DNA of 64,000 nt, from positions 1 through 64,000 of the forward strand of contig JAOPHQ010000916.1 of NCBI GenBank assembly GCA_030340625.1. The letters are read 5' to 3'. Both the position numbers and the translations under genes were made by a program. Below the pieces are notes generated by a model. That model made no database searches. It was not told where the DNA came from and saw nothing but the letters and a program-made list of their open reading frames with translations. Every line of letters begins with the position of its first letter. Within the stretch, counting starts at the first letter, position 1. This DNA comes from Merluccius polli. Taxonomy: Eukaryota > Chordata > Actinopteri > Gadiformes > Merlucciidae. Positions 1 through 11,735 of the stretch are shown here, one piece after another.

Positions 1-800
1 GTGTGCATGTCATGTCTTATTGCTTAATGTCTTATTGCAATTTACTTAATTGCTGTAGCTACCACACTGTACACATATAGTACATAGTTACACTCAACTA
101 ACATAACTTGCAATCACTTAACTTAAAACATATCATCAACCTTATCATCTTGAAACATTCACGCTCACTTAGCCCATACATTAATTAGACATATAAAAAG
201 GAAAAAATGACCATGAAGTGAGCACGACACGATATCATTGCTATTAAATATTAATATCTTGTTGAGATGAGCAGGCTAAGCTAAGCTAATTTTAAGTGTA
301 GAACGTGTGCTCATTTAAGTAGAACATACTTACTGAAAATGCCTGTTGCTAACACGGCTAATCTTTGGTTCTTCTTTGAAGTTTCCCAGTAATCGGTTCC
401 AACTAAACTGTTGAAGCACCTAATCTTTCAAAAGATAGTGGGTCGATTGCTGCCATGCTTTGATTGCCACCGCTTGATTGCGCACCACTCAAATACATCC
501 TCCAAACCAATAAGATGCTATTAGATTAGTTCCACTCTAATATATGTCTTGGGTACTGCTAGGAACCGCAATTAAGTAGAAGAGCAACAGGTAGGCAAAA
601 GGGGCAGAAACCGAACTGAGAGCTTGACGGCAGTTACACTGACGGTCCTCACGATGATGTGCCAATGAAAGGATGACAATGTTATGGTGTTTAGACTGGA
701 GCACAATTGACGTATTGTTGATAACCTTAGCTGCTTTTCCTTTATATTCGAGAATATACTGAATTTACTTGCCAATATAATGTTAGTTACAGAGAAAATA
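1..800. other. AT-rich unique sequence, no gene seen
   Basis: Non-repetitive AT-rich DNA. Stop codons are frequent in all frames and the longest open frame (67 codons, minus strand) shows no domain or codon pattern. I see no RNA gene or transposon terminus here. Confidence 0.5.
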
Positions 801-862
801 CTGAATAAAAATGCTCACAAACATTTTAAACACGTTCATGAGCGTTTTTATTTTGTATAACT
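801..862. repeat. Imperfect hairpin (22-bp arms)
   Basis: The left arm at 801-822 (core AATAAAAATGCTCA) pairs with the right arm at 834-855 (core AGCGTTTTTATT) with about 18 of 22 positions complementary and a short AT-rich loop. It may be a small fold-back element or a chance palindrome. Confidence 0.45.
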
Positions 863-1266
863 AGTGAGTTAGAAAACTAGATGAATATTGACGTTCGGAC
901 AAAACAACAGAGGGCCATGCATAAGTGGATCGTACTTATTTGTAGAGCAGCCGCGTGTACTTAGCTTCGCATTGCAGTCATTCTCTAAAGACTCAAAGCC
1001 TGATTCATAGCCTGTTAAACACAAACGACTATTAGCCTACTGAAAGAAAGAAAAACATCACATTGTATTCGAAAGCAAAACGTGCTTTCCATTACAAATC
1101 ATCCAACCACAAATATGTGCAATATAAAGCCTTGAGGACCAGTGCTAAAACTAAACAGAACAAAAGAGCATTGTAAATGTGGCTATTATTAAAGTTATTA
1201 TTAAATATGAATTGCATCAATAATGTGAATGTTTGTCCTTAACACAATGGAGGCATTAGAGATACC
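863..1266. other. Unique AT-rich sequence
   Basis: No open frame of note and no repeat structure. Nothing that I recognise. Confidence 0.4.
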
Positions 1267-1268
1267 GT

Positions 1269-1299
<31 letters not shown>

Positions 1300-1337
1300 G
1301 GGGGGGGGGGTGTGTGTGTGCGTGTGTGTGGGGGGGG
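1267..1337. repeat. (GT)n plus 28-bp poly-G compound microsatellite
   Basis: A GT run is followed by an uninterrupted run of 28 G (1283-1310), then GT again and a second short G run. It is the first of many poly-G tracts in the window. Confidence 0.95.
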
Positions 1338-1921
1338 TGTTTATTGAGCAGTACCAACAACTGTTAAACTAATAACTAAATGTGTTTTTTTTGTATGTAC
1401 ATCTTAACAAATGCACGGTATTAAATAGATTATGTTTTCATTAAAATTGTGTTTACCTGTTAGAGTGACACTTGATTTACTCTCACTCCTAGAACCTATA
1501 CATTATATACAGGACATATACAATGACTGCTTTTTTTACTCAACTTCATGTGAAGACTGAAAATAATATAATAATATCATAATATAATATTCATAATATT
1601 AGTATTATTTATTTTCTTGGTCGAGATCATATTAGAAATAGAAATTACACAGCTATCTTACTCTGCCATCACCCATTCGACTGCTGCATCCAGGTATTTT
1701 TATTTATTTATTTGTATTGTATTGTATTGTCATTCGTTGTTATTGCCATAATAGGCATTTGCTGTACAAGAGGAGGCTGCTATATAAAGTCGTTTTTTGA
1801 GTTTTTCATCCACAACCTGAAACCCACTTTCTGAAATGTTGTACGGATCAGTAGCTTCCCAAATATTTCAGTAGGGCAAACAACGTTAGAAGAAGCGGCC
1901 ATGACACTCTAACTGACTCTC
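1338..1921. other. Unique AT-rich sequence with short TGTAT repeat
   Basis: Contains an ATA-rich patch at about 1560-1610 and about four copies of a TGTAT pentamer at 1711-1730. No gene is recognisable. Confidence 0.45.
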
Positions 1922-2150
1922 AGCAAGAACACAGGCAGTCTGGCCGCCTCTCTCTCCCTGCCTCCCCTTCCTCTTCTCCATCTCTGTCTCCCTCTCTCTC
2001 CATCTCCCCCTCTCTCTCTCTTTCCCCATCTCCCTCCCTCTGTCCATCCCCCACTCTCCCTCTATCGCTCGCTCAATCCCTGTTCCCCTCTCTTCCCCTC
2101 TCTCTCTCCCTCTTTTCTCTTTTTCTTTGTCTCTCGGTCGGTACGTTTGA
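1922..2150. repeat. Polypyrimidine (CT/CCT) tract
   Basis: An imperfect CT-rich stretch of about 230 bp. Long open frames on the minus strand here read as Arg/Glu/Gly low complexity and are repeat translations, not proteins. Confidence 0.9.
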
Positions 2151-2275
2151 GGAGACAAGAGCGTGACAGGCTGGTGTCATGAGTGATGAGATTAACTTTT
2201 TTTGTTCTGCCCGGTAACAGAGGCATCACCGGTGAACTTCTCATGCCCCTTGTTTATTAACTAATTGACAGGTTT

Positions 2276-3240
2276 ATGAATCGTACTGTGTGTATGTGTG
2301 CGTGTGTATGTGTGTGTGTGAGCGTGCACTTGTCTGTGTCCAACAGACCTCCCCCACACACACACACAGGTGCATTACTATGTCTTTGTCACAATATTGC
2401 CGTCCACTATCAAGCGACACATGCTAAGGTGCTAGTGGTACAAGGTGCTCTGTCATGGTTTGTGAGGCTGAGCTGCAGTCACCCCCTGGCCCTGTCTGCT
2501 GTCAGCCATTTCCTGGAACCAGGGAGTATCATTTCTCTGTGGCTGGCCCCAACTTGCCAAGCGGCTTCACCAGACACGACCAACACACCGAGGAACGGTC
2601 CACAGTGGCATTAGTGCACATACACACACACACACACACGCGTATGCACGCACACACACACGCACACACTCACACACACAAGCTACTTGTGCTTCAATAA
2701 TAATTACATTAATTCATTCTGAAGATGATTTTCAGATCTATTTTGTGTTTGATTGGTTGAACACCTGAACTGAACATACAAACTCTCACAGGTGCAATGA
2801 CACCCCTTAAAAGACAACGTAAATCCACATCTATGTGAAGTAAATAAGAAAGTAGACACACAATGTGCACAACGAGTACACACAACACACACAAAGTAAA
2901 GATACGGGCTGGAAGGTATGGCAGCTACATGTCAAAGAGTTGCCATAGCGACTAGGCATCAGAATATCACTTCATCCGACTTTGTGTGTATGTGTGTGTT
3001 TGTGTGAGTGCATATGTGTGTGTGTGTGTGTGTGCATGACGTGTCTTTCTGTCCATGCCTTATGTGTTTATGTGTCTATGTGTGCGTCGGTGCGTGCGTG
3101 TATATGTGTCTGTCCTCTATGTGTGCGTGTGTGCGTGCCTGTTTATGTGTCTGTCTTTGTATGTGTGTGCTTGCAATGCGCATGTCTTGGTGTGTGTGTG
3201 TGTGTCAGCTCTATAGCAGCACATTAACCCGTGTGCGCTC
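2276..3240. repeat. Cluster of imperfect GT and AC microsatellites
   Basis: GT-rich 2287-2330, AC 2355-2370, AC 2620-2685 and a long imperfect GT array at 2983-3215 with interspersed C and A changes. Between them lie two unique stretches (about 2390-2600 and 2700-2980). Cys/Val/His-rich open frames here are artefacts of the dinucleotide repeat. Confidence 0.9.
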
Positions 3241-3560
3241 AGACTTAGCAGTTTGCAGTATTAATCCAGCACTCCCAACCCAGCCAGTTGACACATGCCA
3301 ACCTGATTACCAACAGCAGGCGACGATTAGCCCCCCACCACCACCACCACACCCACGCCGACCTCCCATCTCCCACCCCCACCTATGGCAGAACACATAC
3401 CCACTGATTGTTGCAGCGGGTTAATGTCCCTGCTGTGTCACCCCCACACGCAGCATCATAATTGGGGGAGGGATGAGGAGAGAAGACGACGAGCTGGATG
3501 AGATAATCACATCCTGACAGGGGGAAATGATGGCGTTGGGTGGCGGAGTCGGGGCAGACT
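3241..3560. other. Unique, mildly GC-rich sequence
   Basis: Unique sequence with some CpGs and a CAC-rich patch at about 3330-3385. No coding or transposon signal is recognisable. Confidence 0.4.
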
Positions 3561-3567
3561 GGCGTGG

Positions 3568-3570
<3 letters not shown>

Positions 3571-3603
<33 letters not shown>

Positions 3604-3895
3604 CTAAATAAAATGTCAAACGCTCTCTCTCCCTCTCACTGCTTTTTTAATTTTTTTATTTTAAAGCTGTCTTAGCCCAACATGCTTGGGTCATCGCTCC
3701 CAAGCTACAGTGTTTTAATTGCTTCGCCATGGATATTTAGTCCGGGTGTGTGTGTGTGTGTGTGTTGGTGTGGGTGTCATCCACTACAACCCAACCCCAA
3801 AATCCTAGCAACAGATTACAGCTACTCCCCCCCCCCCCCCCCCTCCACACACACACAAACACACACACACACCAAACCCCCCCCCCCCAAATCAT
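3571..3895. repeat. AC, GT and poly-C microsatellites
   Basis: AC at 3571-3601, GT at about 3746-3766, a C run at about 3827-3843 followed by interrupted AC to about 3872, and a further C run at about 3879-3889. Confidence 0.92.
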
Positions 3896-4099
3896 TTACA
3901 GGTCAGTCGATTACATGAGCTCGATGTGCTCTTCGACTCCCCCCACCCCCTCCTTCATTAACACAGTCCATTAACGGGAGGAAGAGAGAGACGTAATGCT
4001 TGGACGGTGTCTACATAAAGACATTAATGTTGGAGGCAAAATGTCAACCAGCCCAGCAACGACGACAGCAAAGAGATGCGTCTGAAAATAAATTGGAGC

Positions 4100-4278
4100 T
4101 ATAGCACTTGTAATGGGAGAAGAGCGAGGGAAGAGAGGAGAGAGGCGAGAGAGAGAGGAGAGAAGAGAAAGAGAGAGAGATACAGAGAGAGAGACAAAGA
4201 GAGAGACAAATACAGAGACAGAGACAGAGGACATAGAAGAAAAAGAGGAGAGAGAGCGAAAGAGAGAGCTAAAGAGAA

Positions 4279-4322
<44 letters not shown>

Positions 4323-4345
4323 AAGAAGAAAGCGAGGATAGAGTC
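4100..4345. repeat. GA-rich microsatellite, about 245 bp
   Basis: An imperfect (GA)n/(GAGAGACA)n array ending in a perfect GA run at about 4289-4319. Arg/Glu-rich open frames over it are repeat translations. Confidence 0.93.
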
Positions 4346-5680
4346 GCTCGCGCCGTGACTCAAAGGCTGCATTGTCTTGCTCTGATTCGGGTGAAAGAGC
4401 TCGACGCTTTGGGGGGGGGGGGGTGAAGGGCTGAGGGTGATGGGGGTGCAGTGTGTCACATACACACACACACACACACAGTAAGCCACAAGTTCAAGAA
4501 GATCAAGATGAATATAGTACCATTATACACTGCAGTTTAGACCTACGTTCTGATTGCAGCACTGCAGAGAGCGATGGTATGGAGCAGTATGGAATATGTA
4601 TGTATAGACTCAAGAGAATAGCAGCATACAAAAACAGACAAAATGACACATCAACCAGGTGCTGTACTTATTTCATCGCCACAAGATTAAACAAAACAAC
4701 AACCTAGCTTTGGTAATCTCATTGATGATTAAATTTCTCTCTTACAAAAGACAGTTGAGTGGTTTGTTTTGCAGGAATTGGGCTCCGACATCAAGAAACC
4801 ACGTTCTGTCGACTTCTATTTGCAGCTGTCAACAACAGTTGACATCAAATCTCCAGTGAAACCCTGAAATAAAACACACAAAACCCACATGACAAAAAAT
4901 AAATCATTGATTTTGCTGAAAAGCGGTTTGCTGACTTGGGGACTCATCATGCCCATCGTTTTCTCAACATAATTTGGTGTGGTTTTTTTGGAACACCAAT
5001 AATTGGTGTGCTTTGATTTGGGCTCTCTCCAGTGTCAGACTAGTGTCAGATTTACCCAGGAAACAGCTTGGTGTGCCTACTGGGACTTTTCATACAAGTG
5101 TGCTTATTTTTAGGATGGGCGACTCTAGAGAGGATAAATCTTTCGTGCCCATTAGGGAGAATTTTGTCCCTAATTCATCCAAACGACCGTCTAAAAAACT
5201 TCACTAAAGAAGTTCTTGTCACTTTTTGTTTGCCACAAAGAGATTTTCATGTCCAAATGTATCCAATGATTAAATAGGATCCCCTTTTTCGAAGACTATT
5301 TGGTATGTACTCACTAGCAAAGTCAAGTAATTCTGATGAAATTCATACACAATTGTCAATCATACTGATGGACAATGGACACTGGCGAGAACACAGCACA
5401 GTACAAAAGGGAAGGAAGCTCTTCAAACACTTGTATTAAAAAAATGTCTAGTCCTTTTATATTCTACAATATGTCGTTTTTGATGCTACATTTGGCTCCA
5501 GGTTAAAAATCAATGCAAATGCAATACAAATACGTTTGTCTGTATATCAATGGTTTCTGGCTATATCATGATGTTTGAATGTTGATTTAATTGATTCTAA
5601 GAAGACTCCAATATTTGCAATAGTATTGTTATTATGTATGTATCTTGTCTTGTTCTCAATTAGTAAACTAATGTTTAGTC
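4346..5680. other. Mostly unique sequence
   Basis: Contains a G run near 4411-4423 and an AC run at about 4462-4481. A perfect 17-bp palindrome, ACACCAATAATTGGTGT, is at 4993-5009. Otherwise it is AT-rich unique DNA with no gene or transposon that I recognise. Confidence 0.45.
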
Positions 5681-5970
5681 CAAGTGTGTGTGTGTGTGTG
5701 TGTTTTCATGTGTGTGTGTGGGTTTCCTAGCCCATTACTCAGAGGAAAATAACCCCACATGCTTGGTTATAAGGTGTTCCCCCTATAGCTTGAAACCCAT
5801 TTCCTGCGTGGTGTCCGGTGGCAACAGTTTGATTGGCAGATGGTCTGATAACCTTAAGCTCGCTGCTCAGGCAGCTGCCAATCACCACCGCACCCTGCAA
5901 GCCCTTTAAAATACAGAGAGAGTGAGAGACAGACTGACAGACAGACACAGACAGACAGGCGGAAGAGAGG
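5681..5970. repeat. GT array, unique block, then GA/GACA array
   Basis: GT at about 5684-5720, then a non-repetitive block at 5725-5910, then GA/GACA repeats at about 5913-5965. Confidence 0.8.
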
Positions 5971-6291
5971 ACATACACAGAAAACAGTAGAAGGGATTAT
6001 CACAGGGGTCAAACTGACAAATGTAGCAACAGCAGTTTGGATCCACCCGAGGGTGAGCAGCAGGCATGGCTGTGAGTGAATGAAGTTTAATCTAAGCCTG
6101 GCTCAGCATTGTTTTTTTTTATTATTATCATTAAACTAATGCCCGCGAATTAGGGATGTGATTCCACCCCCCGCCCCCACCCTGCCTACCTCCACCAGCC
6201 CTCCCCTAACCCCCTTCCATCAATCTATTACTGTTTATTGATGTGCGCGCGGCCTCTGCGTCGAACATAATCATGTTTCCCCTCAGTGCCT

Positions 6292-6294
<3 letters not shown>
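5971..6294. other. Unique sequence
   Basis: Non-repetitive, with a short C-rich patch at about 6160-6215. No gene is seen. Confidence 0.4.

Positions 6295-6358
<64 letters not shown>
6295..6358. repeat. (CT)n microsatellite, about 30 units
   Basis: A nearly perfect CT run with one C expansion at each end. Confidence 0.97.
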
Positions 6359-6359
<1 letters not shown>

Positions 6360-6618
6360 GTGTCCTCCTTTGCTGATTTGACAGAGTTGTCTAAATGTAG
6401 AGACTGGCTAGAAAAACAAGACAAAACACTGTGGCGTCCACTCCTCCGCCGGAGCTGATCCTCCAGAAGGATTTCGTGTCCACGGTGGTAAAGCAAACGC
6501 AAACACCCCGCGGCCGGGTTTCTTTAGCGCCAACGCTGGCGAAGACAGTATTTACACGCGGAAATGACTAATAGACTTTTTGACACCGTGGCATTTTGCA
6601 CTTGGAGAGTAAGATTGT

Positions 6619-6659
6619 GCTGTGTGTGTGTATGTGTGTGTGTGTCTGTGTGTGCATGT

Positions 6660-6694
<35 letters not shown>
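6619..6694. repeat. GT microsatellite
   Basis: Interrupted GT run, followed by a perfect run of about 16 units. Confidence 0.95.
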
Positions 6695-6697
<3 letters not shown>

Positions 6698-7145
6698 ATT
6701 CAAGCAAGAGTCGTCTAACTAGGCAGCAGTGGAGAAACCACGACGGAGTCAGGATCAATATTTTCCCCAACCAACCGAAGAGGTCTCGGCTGATTTGATC
6801 AGTTAAGCACATTCCTGAAGAGTAGTAATGAATTACGTTCAGTTCAAAATTTGCACCACCATTAAAATAAAATAAAAAACGTGTGGATGTAAAGTGGAAC
6901 AATTATTTCAGATTTTCTTATTTCTTTTAGTATCTGATTTTAGTATTTGAGTATCTTTAGGTTTAGGTTTTAGAAAAGTGCATTTATATTAGAAAAGTGC
7001 AGACATATTATATTTATATTAGTAAGCAGTACTTAGTCACCTATTCCCGGCAAACGTAGCTCCCATCATTTCCCCCACAGAGTGTTAAATCCTGTAAATG
7101 AATAGCTACACTCACCCCCCTTTACTTCACCCCACCCTTAATCAT
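6695..7145. other. Unique AT-rich sequence
   Basis: No repeat or coding signal, apart from a short direct repeat of TTAGAAAAGTGCA near 6970-7005. Confidence 0.4.
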
Positions 7146-7149
7146 ATTC

Positions 7150-7561
7150 TAATGACAGGTGGGGGTGGGAGGGAGGGAGGGTGGGAGGGGGGTGGGTGGG
7201 TGGGTGGGGGGGGGGGGGATTATGTAAACAAAGAGTGGAGGTGTGATGAGGTGTCAGAAAGAAATAATCGCCACCATGTGTCAGACAGTCTGGTATTAGT
7301 GGACTGTGTGTGTGTGTGTGGGGGGGGGGCGGTAGGTATTTGGGTGTTAGTGTGTGTGGGTGTATGTATTTATGTGCATGTGTTTGTGTTGAGTACCAAA
7401 GTGTGTATTAATGTTTGTCTTTGTGTTAGTGAGAGTGTGTGTGTGCATATTTGCGTGTGTGTTGGTGTAATGAATGTGGCAAGAGAGAGTTGGCAAAGCC
7501 GCCTGATGGATGGCCTGTATATGGTGGGCTGATCCTCTTGGGGGGGGGGGGGGGGGGGGGG
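7150..7561. repeat. G-rich and GT-rich tract with 22-bp poly-G
   Basis: GGGT-rich 7159-7220, GT plus G9 at 7305-7329, imperfect GT at 7340-7465, and a run of 22 G at 7540-7561. Gly-rich and Pro-rich open frames are low complexity. Confidence 0.9.
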
Positions 7562-7688
7562 CATCCGAATTGGATGGGGAAGGGAGGCGGGCGGCTATTG
7601 GGTGTTGGTGGGGGAATACAACTTAGTAATTGGGACACCGATGCGCTGGGCGCGGAGCCCATCCATGCTTTAAAGGGGGGAAGGGCGG

Positions 7689-7691
<3 letters not shown>

Positions 7692-7727
<36 letters not shown>

Positions 7728-7756
7728 GAGAGAGAGAGAGAGAGTGAGAGAGAGAG
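7692..7756. repeat. (GA)n microsatellite
   Basis: GA run with occasional GTGA interruptions. Confidence 0.96.
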
Positions 7757-8130
7757 TAGGAGATTGTGGGCAATACAAATTAAATCAAAGAGTTGGGAGG
7801 CGTCACCACTAACAACTAAAGTCCTGGAACGGTAGTTTTATTTTTGTAAAGAAGCCACTCGACGGAAAGAAGGCAATCTCTGATACTAAAGTAGTTTATT
7901 TTCGATTTCAGGAAAGGAAAATTGATGCATTTTGAGCTTTCTACCAGATATCGGGTTGTCCATGTGATTTGCAAAGAGCAGGCAGGGCTAACTCAAGTTT
8001 GTTTATGCAGGTTGTGTGCATCCATCTTGCATTGGCGGAGGGAGGGGGGGGGGGGTTAAGGACAAGGCCAGCGTGGGATTGCAATTTAAAGTCACACACC
8101 ACACTACACATAACCAGCAACTGGAGTTTT
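7757..8130. other. Unique sequence with a short G run
   Basis: No gene is seen. A poly-G run of about 12 lies near 8044-8055. Confidence 0.4.
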
Positions 8131-8408
8131 ACTGGAGTAATAAGGTAACGTTGCCATGTCGTTACTAAGATCGTCTCTATTTAGTGGAGTAATAAGGTAA
8201 CGTTGCCATGTCGTTACTAAGGTCGTCTCTATTTACTGGAGTAATAAGGTAACGTTGCCATGTCGTTACTAAGATCATCTCTATTTACTGGAGTAATAAG
8301 GTAACGTTGCCATGTCGTTACTAAGGTCGTCTCTATTTACTGGAGTAATAAGGTAACGTTGCCATGTCGTTACTAAGGTCGTCTCTATTTACTGGAGTAA
8401 TAAGGTAA
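8131..8408. repeat. 52-bp tandem array, 5 full copies plus a partial
   Basis: Units begin at 8131, 8183, 8235, 8287 and 8339, with a truncated sixth at 8391. The copies differ at only a few positions (for example AGATCGTC versus AGGTCGTC), so the array is young. Each unit carries an internal inverted pair, GTAACG and CGTTAC, eight to nine bases apart. Confidence 0.95.
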
Positions 8409-8671
8409 TGTCCGCATTTCATATGAATGTTAACTGACATTAGGCATTAGTCAGACCCATATATTTCGCCGTCATTTGCCGTTTGTTTCCAGGAATACAA
8501 AAAGTAGTGGAGCTAAAAGTTGTACTTTTGAGACAGAATTACCCCAAAATATGAATCAAGATAATCCACTCCAAGGTGTGCATGTATTGAAAAATAATTC
8601 ACTTCGCGGAGGCAAATCGTGGTTCTCCGTGGTTTCTTTTTTTTCGATTCATGCACACCTCATGGATTATC

Positions 8672-8847
8672 CCTTACATAGCAGGTCAGGGTGATCAAAC
8701 CACCATAACCGTCTCTCCTGGCTTCACTTAAACATCTGCTAACAATATCATTTGTCAAAATGACTTTCTTGTACCGATTCTACCCAAGAGTCTTGCCAGG
8801 AGAGACGTGGGTGGTTTGATCACCCAGGCCGCTATTGTCCTGTAAGG
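8672..8847. mobile_element. Fold-back/MITE-like hairpin element
   Basis: Left arm 8672-8721 (CCTTACA, then GGGTGATCAAACCACC and CGTCTCTCCTGGC) pairs with the right arm at 8797-8847 (GCCAGGAGAGACG, GGTGGTTTGATCACCC, TGTAAGG). The 75-bp centre is unpaired. The organisation fits a small non-autonomous DNA transposon. No clean target-site duplication is visible, so the class is unknown. Confidence 0.65.
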
Positions 8848-8852
8848 TGTTT

Positions 8853-9234
8853 GTGTTATCGTGCCTTTGGAGGACAGAGGAAGGTGAGGACACTGAAGCT
8901 CACCATCTAACTGCCTCCACAGACAGAGGATGCAGAACATTGTTGCTGCTTGATTGCTTCCAATGAAGATGATGTCAGTGAGAAAAATGTAGAAATCCCG
9001 CCGGCCTTGAGCTTTAAGGGAAACAGATGCGTTTGATGAGTTACTAAAAAAGAGAGGGAGGGAGACACAGACCTTGAGAGACAGAGAGATGTAAAGAAGA
9101 GAGGGGTGATGAAGACGATGAAGATGAGGACAGGAGCGAGAGAGAGAGACACGTGGGTGTCTACTCTCTGGCAAGACCAAAATATCAGCCTTTGACTGTT
9201 CAACACACATGGATGTGCACACACACTTGCACAA
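8853..9234. other. Unique sequence with GA-rich patch
   Basis: Unique DNA with a GA-rich segment at about 9040-9150. Open frames on the minus strand are not protein-like. Confidence 0.4.
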
Positions 9235-9300
9235 TGGACACACACACACACACACATACAACAGAAACACACACAACAGACATACACACACAAACACAGT
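9235..9300. repeat. Interrupted AC microsatellite
   Basis: AC units with CAGA and ATAC interruptions. Confidence 0.9.
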
Positions 9301-10704
9301 TGGCTTCTGTTTCTGGCCTGTTTCCTAGTACTATTTCCTATCCTATTTGCCCAGGCCAGCCGCCTTTCTTTGAAGAAGACTATTTATTTACTGGATTGCG
9401 TCCGCCTGCGATTGACCCTGCTTTTGTCACACAGCTCTAGAGACGATAGCCACATGAAAGGGTGTCATTGCCACCGGCATCTCAATATACTGACAGCCCA
9501 TTGGTCTCTTCAGTGACTGCCATCTTTGTTGCTTGTTTAATGCTACTCTGTGGCATTGAGGGTTGATACTGTGGACATGTTGTAATTCAGTGCCTGTTGG
9601 TGTGGCTGCAGTCATCGCCGTACTTTTTGCTTCCTCAGCAGGAATTATACATCTAGCGGTGCCTTCTGGTCTGTTCACAAGGTTTGATCTATTTTTATCC
9701 TAACAAAGTTTACCTGTCTCAGAGTTTATGTTGAGGATTTGGGATTTTTATTTTAATTTTTTTACTATTGACGGTGGACTCACAAAGCTCTTCCATGCTG
9801 GAACTGTGTTTTATAAGGGCCATTAGACAGTTAACCTTATTTTCTGCATTAAGCTGGTCATTTTCAATATGGCTTCATAGAGGAAATATAATCCCTCATA
9901 ATATTTCATAAATGAAGCCTTTTGTACGGTGAGTGTTTTATGCTCTAATCTAAAATGCAATTTTGTTTTTAAAATAGCTACTATACTCTTACTTACTTTG
10001 AAAGATTAGCTGTCAGTTTAACGATAGGCGGCTTTATTATTCTGGAAGAGAAGTTTAGGTATATATATAGCCCTGTTGGAGCAGCCTAAATAGTTTCTCT
10101 TGGGTTGGTGGAGTAATATAGTCTTTTAGAGGTGCTATTTTATTCTATCTGTAATAGGATGCCTGTGGGTTTTTTTTCCATCATTCAGCAATTTTCAGCC
10201 TGAAAAACTTTTTTGGGATGAACATATGGGTGCCTCTAAAATATTAGTACCATCTCAATGGCAAGACCTTTTACAACCAGATTGCAATGGCAGATTGGTA
10301 CCATAACCTGACAAATGGAAGGCCATAATACCATACTCGTTTTAGCATAACATATGAATAGTCGCCATGCTTGAGAAATTAACCCGAGATTATGTTCAGA
10401 TAGTTTGAAAGTATGGATGAAAAATAATTCTTAAATACATATGTAAAATACATATCTCTTAAACATCTAGATATAGCCTGTGTAACCAGGGTTCAAGAAC
10501 ATAATACAATCCAAACCACAAGGCTATTATGCAATGCTTTGTGTTTCTCCTGCTCACAAGCCTTGTCAGCCCAGCCAGCAGCAGTTGAGACGTCACCTTC
10601 GATGTCAATACCAATGTTCCCGTTGTTGTCCAGAAACTCATTTAAATAAGTCAACAAGTAAAACTATAATCCTTTCTTGTGATTCAGTCGGGAATCACCC
10701 CCAA
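9301..10704. other. Long non-repetitive stretch
   Basis: About 1.4 kb of unique AT-rich DNA with no tandem repeat and no transposon terminus that I recognise. Because it is one of the longest repeat-free parts of the window, it may hold conserved non-coding sequence, but this is inference only. Confidence 0.4.
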
Positions 10705-10730
10705 CCCCCCCCCCCCCCCCCCCCCCCCCC
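10705..10730. repeat. 26-bp poly-C tract
   Basis: Uninterrupted run of 26 C. Confidence 0.97.
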
Positions 10731-10973
10731 TCGGAAAATGGTGAGAGTGAGGTAGAGTATTATGTAAATCCAATGGGGGGAAAATAAAAGGAATGAAACC
10801 TGTGAATTGTGTTTATGTGCTTAGGGACAACAAAAGCCAACTTTAGGGTGGTGGCAGCTGAGGAGCACAAACTGTTCCCTGGGCAGCAAGACGCTGATCA
10901 TTGGTGGCTCTCAACGATACACTGAAGCTACTAATGTTTGCTATCAATGTTTGCTTGGCTTTACCAAACCCAA

Positions 10974-11620
10974 CATAACATGGGACATAGCATTATCATG
11001 AACATAACATCACCATCATAACATGGGACATAGCATTATCATAACATGAACATAACATCACCATCATAACATGGGACATAACATTATCATAACATGAACA
11101 TAACATCACCATCATAACATGGGACATAACATTACCATAACATGAACATAACATCACCATCATAACATGGGACATAGCATTAACATAACATGACCAACAT
11201 AACATGGGGCATAGCATTATCATAACATTAACATGACACGACCAACATAACATGGGACATAGCATTATCATAACATTAACATAACATGTCCAACATAACA
11301 TGGGACATAACATTATTATAACATTAACATAACATGTCCAACATAACATGGGACATAGCATTATCATAACATTAACATAACATGTCCAACATAACATGGG
11401 ACATAGCATTATCATAACATTAACATAACATGTCCAACATAACATGGGACATAGCATTATCATAACATTAACATAACATGTCCAACATAACATGGGACAT
11501 AGCATTATCATAACATTAACATGACATGAACAACATAACATGGGACATAGCATTATCATAACATTAACATGACATGACCAACATAACATGGGACATAGCA
11601 TTATCATAACATTAACAAAA
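10974..11620. repeat. 48-bp minisatellite, about 13 copies
   Basis: Unit of about 48 bp built on a 6-bp CATAAC theme. Two subfamilies are arranged in blocks: the first third ends units in CATCACCAT, the rest in ATGTCCAA or similar. Because 48 is divisible by three, the minus strand stays open for over 200 codons as a 16-residue repeat (MLCW, YVNV, MIMLCP). I regard this as a by-product, not a gene. Confidence 0.93.
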
Positions 11621-11669
11621 CAACATCCCATTTGATTTGAGTGGCGGAGCACTGGATAGCATAAACTGA

Positions 11670-11677
11670 CAATAATA

Positions 11678-11723
<46 letters not shown>

Positions 11724-11735
11724 GACAATAATAAT
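11670..11735. repeat. (AAT)n microsatellite
   Basis: AAT/ATA trinucleotide run of about 16 units with one interruption. Confidence 0.93.

Noticed and set aside
2982..3424. Cys/Val-rich open frames over GT arrays (also near 41000, 46600, 49700, 62400)
   Set aside because: They are pure translations of dinucleotide repeats with no flanking coding sequence.
4076..4426. Arg/Glu-rich open frames over GA arrays
   Set aside because: The composition is explained entirely by (GA)n and the frame has no unique domain.
8131..8408. CRISPR-like array
   Set aside because: The copies are contiguous with no unique spacers, and the genome is a vertebrate one.
10996..11652. 218-codon minus-strand frame
   Set aside because: It is a 48-bp tandem repeat in phase with the codon length. 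No start context or unique sequence supports a protein.
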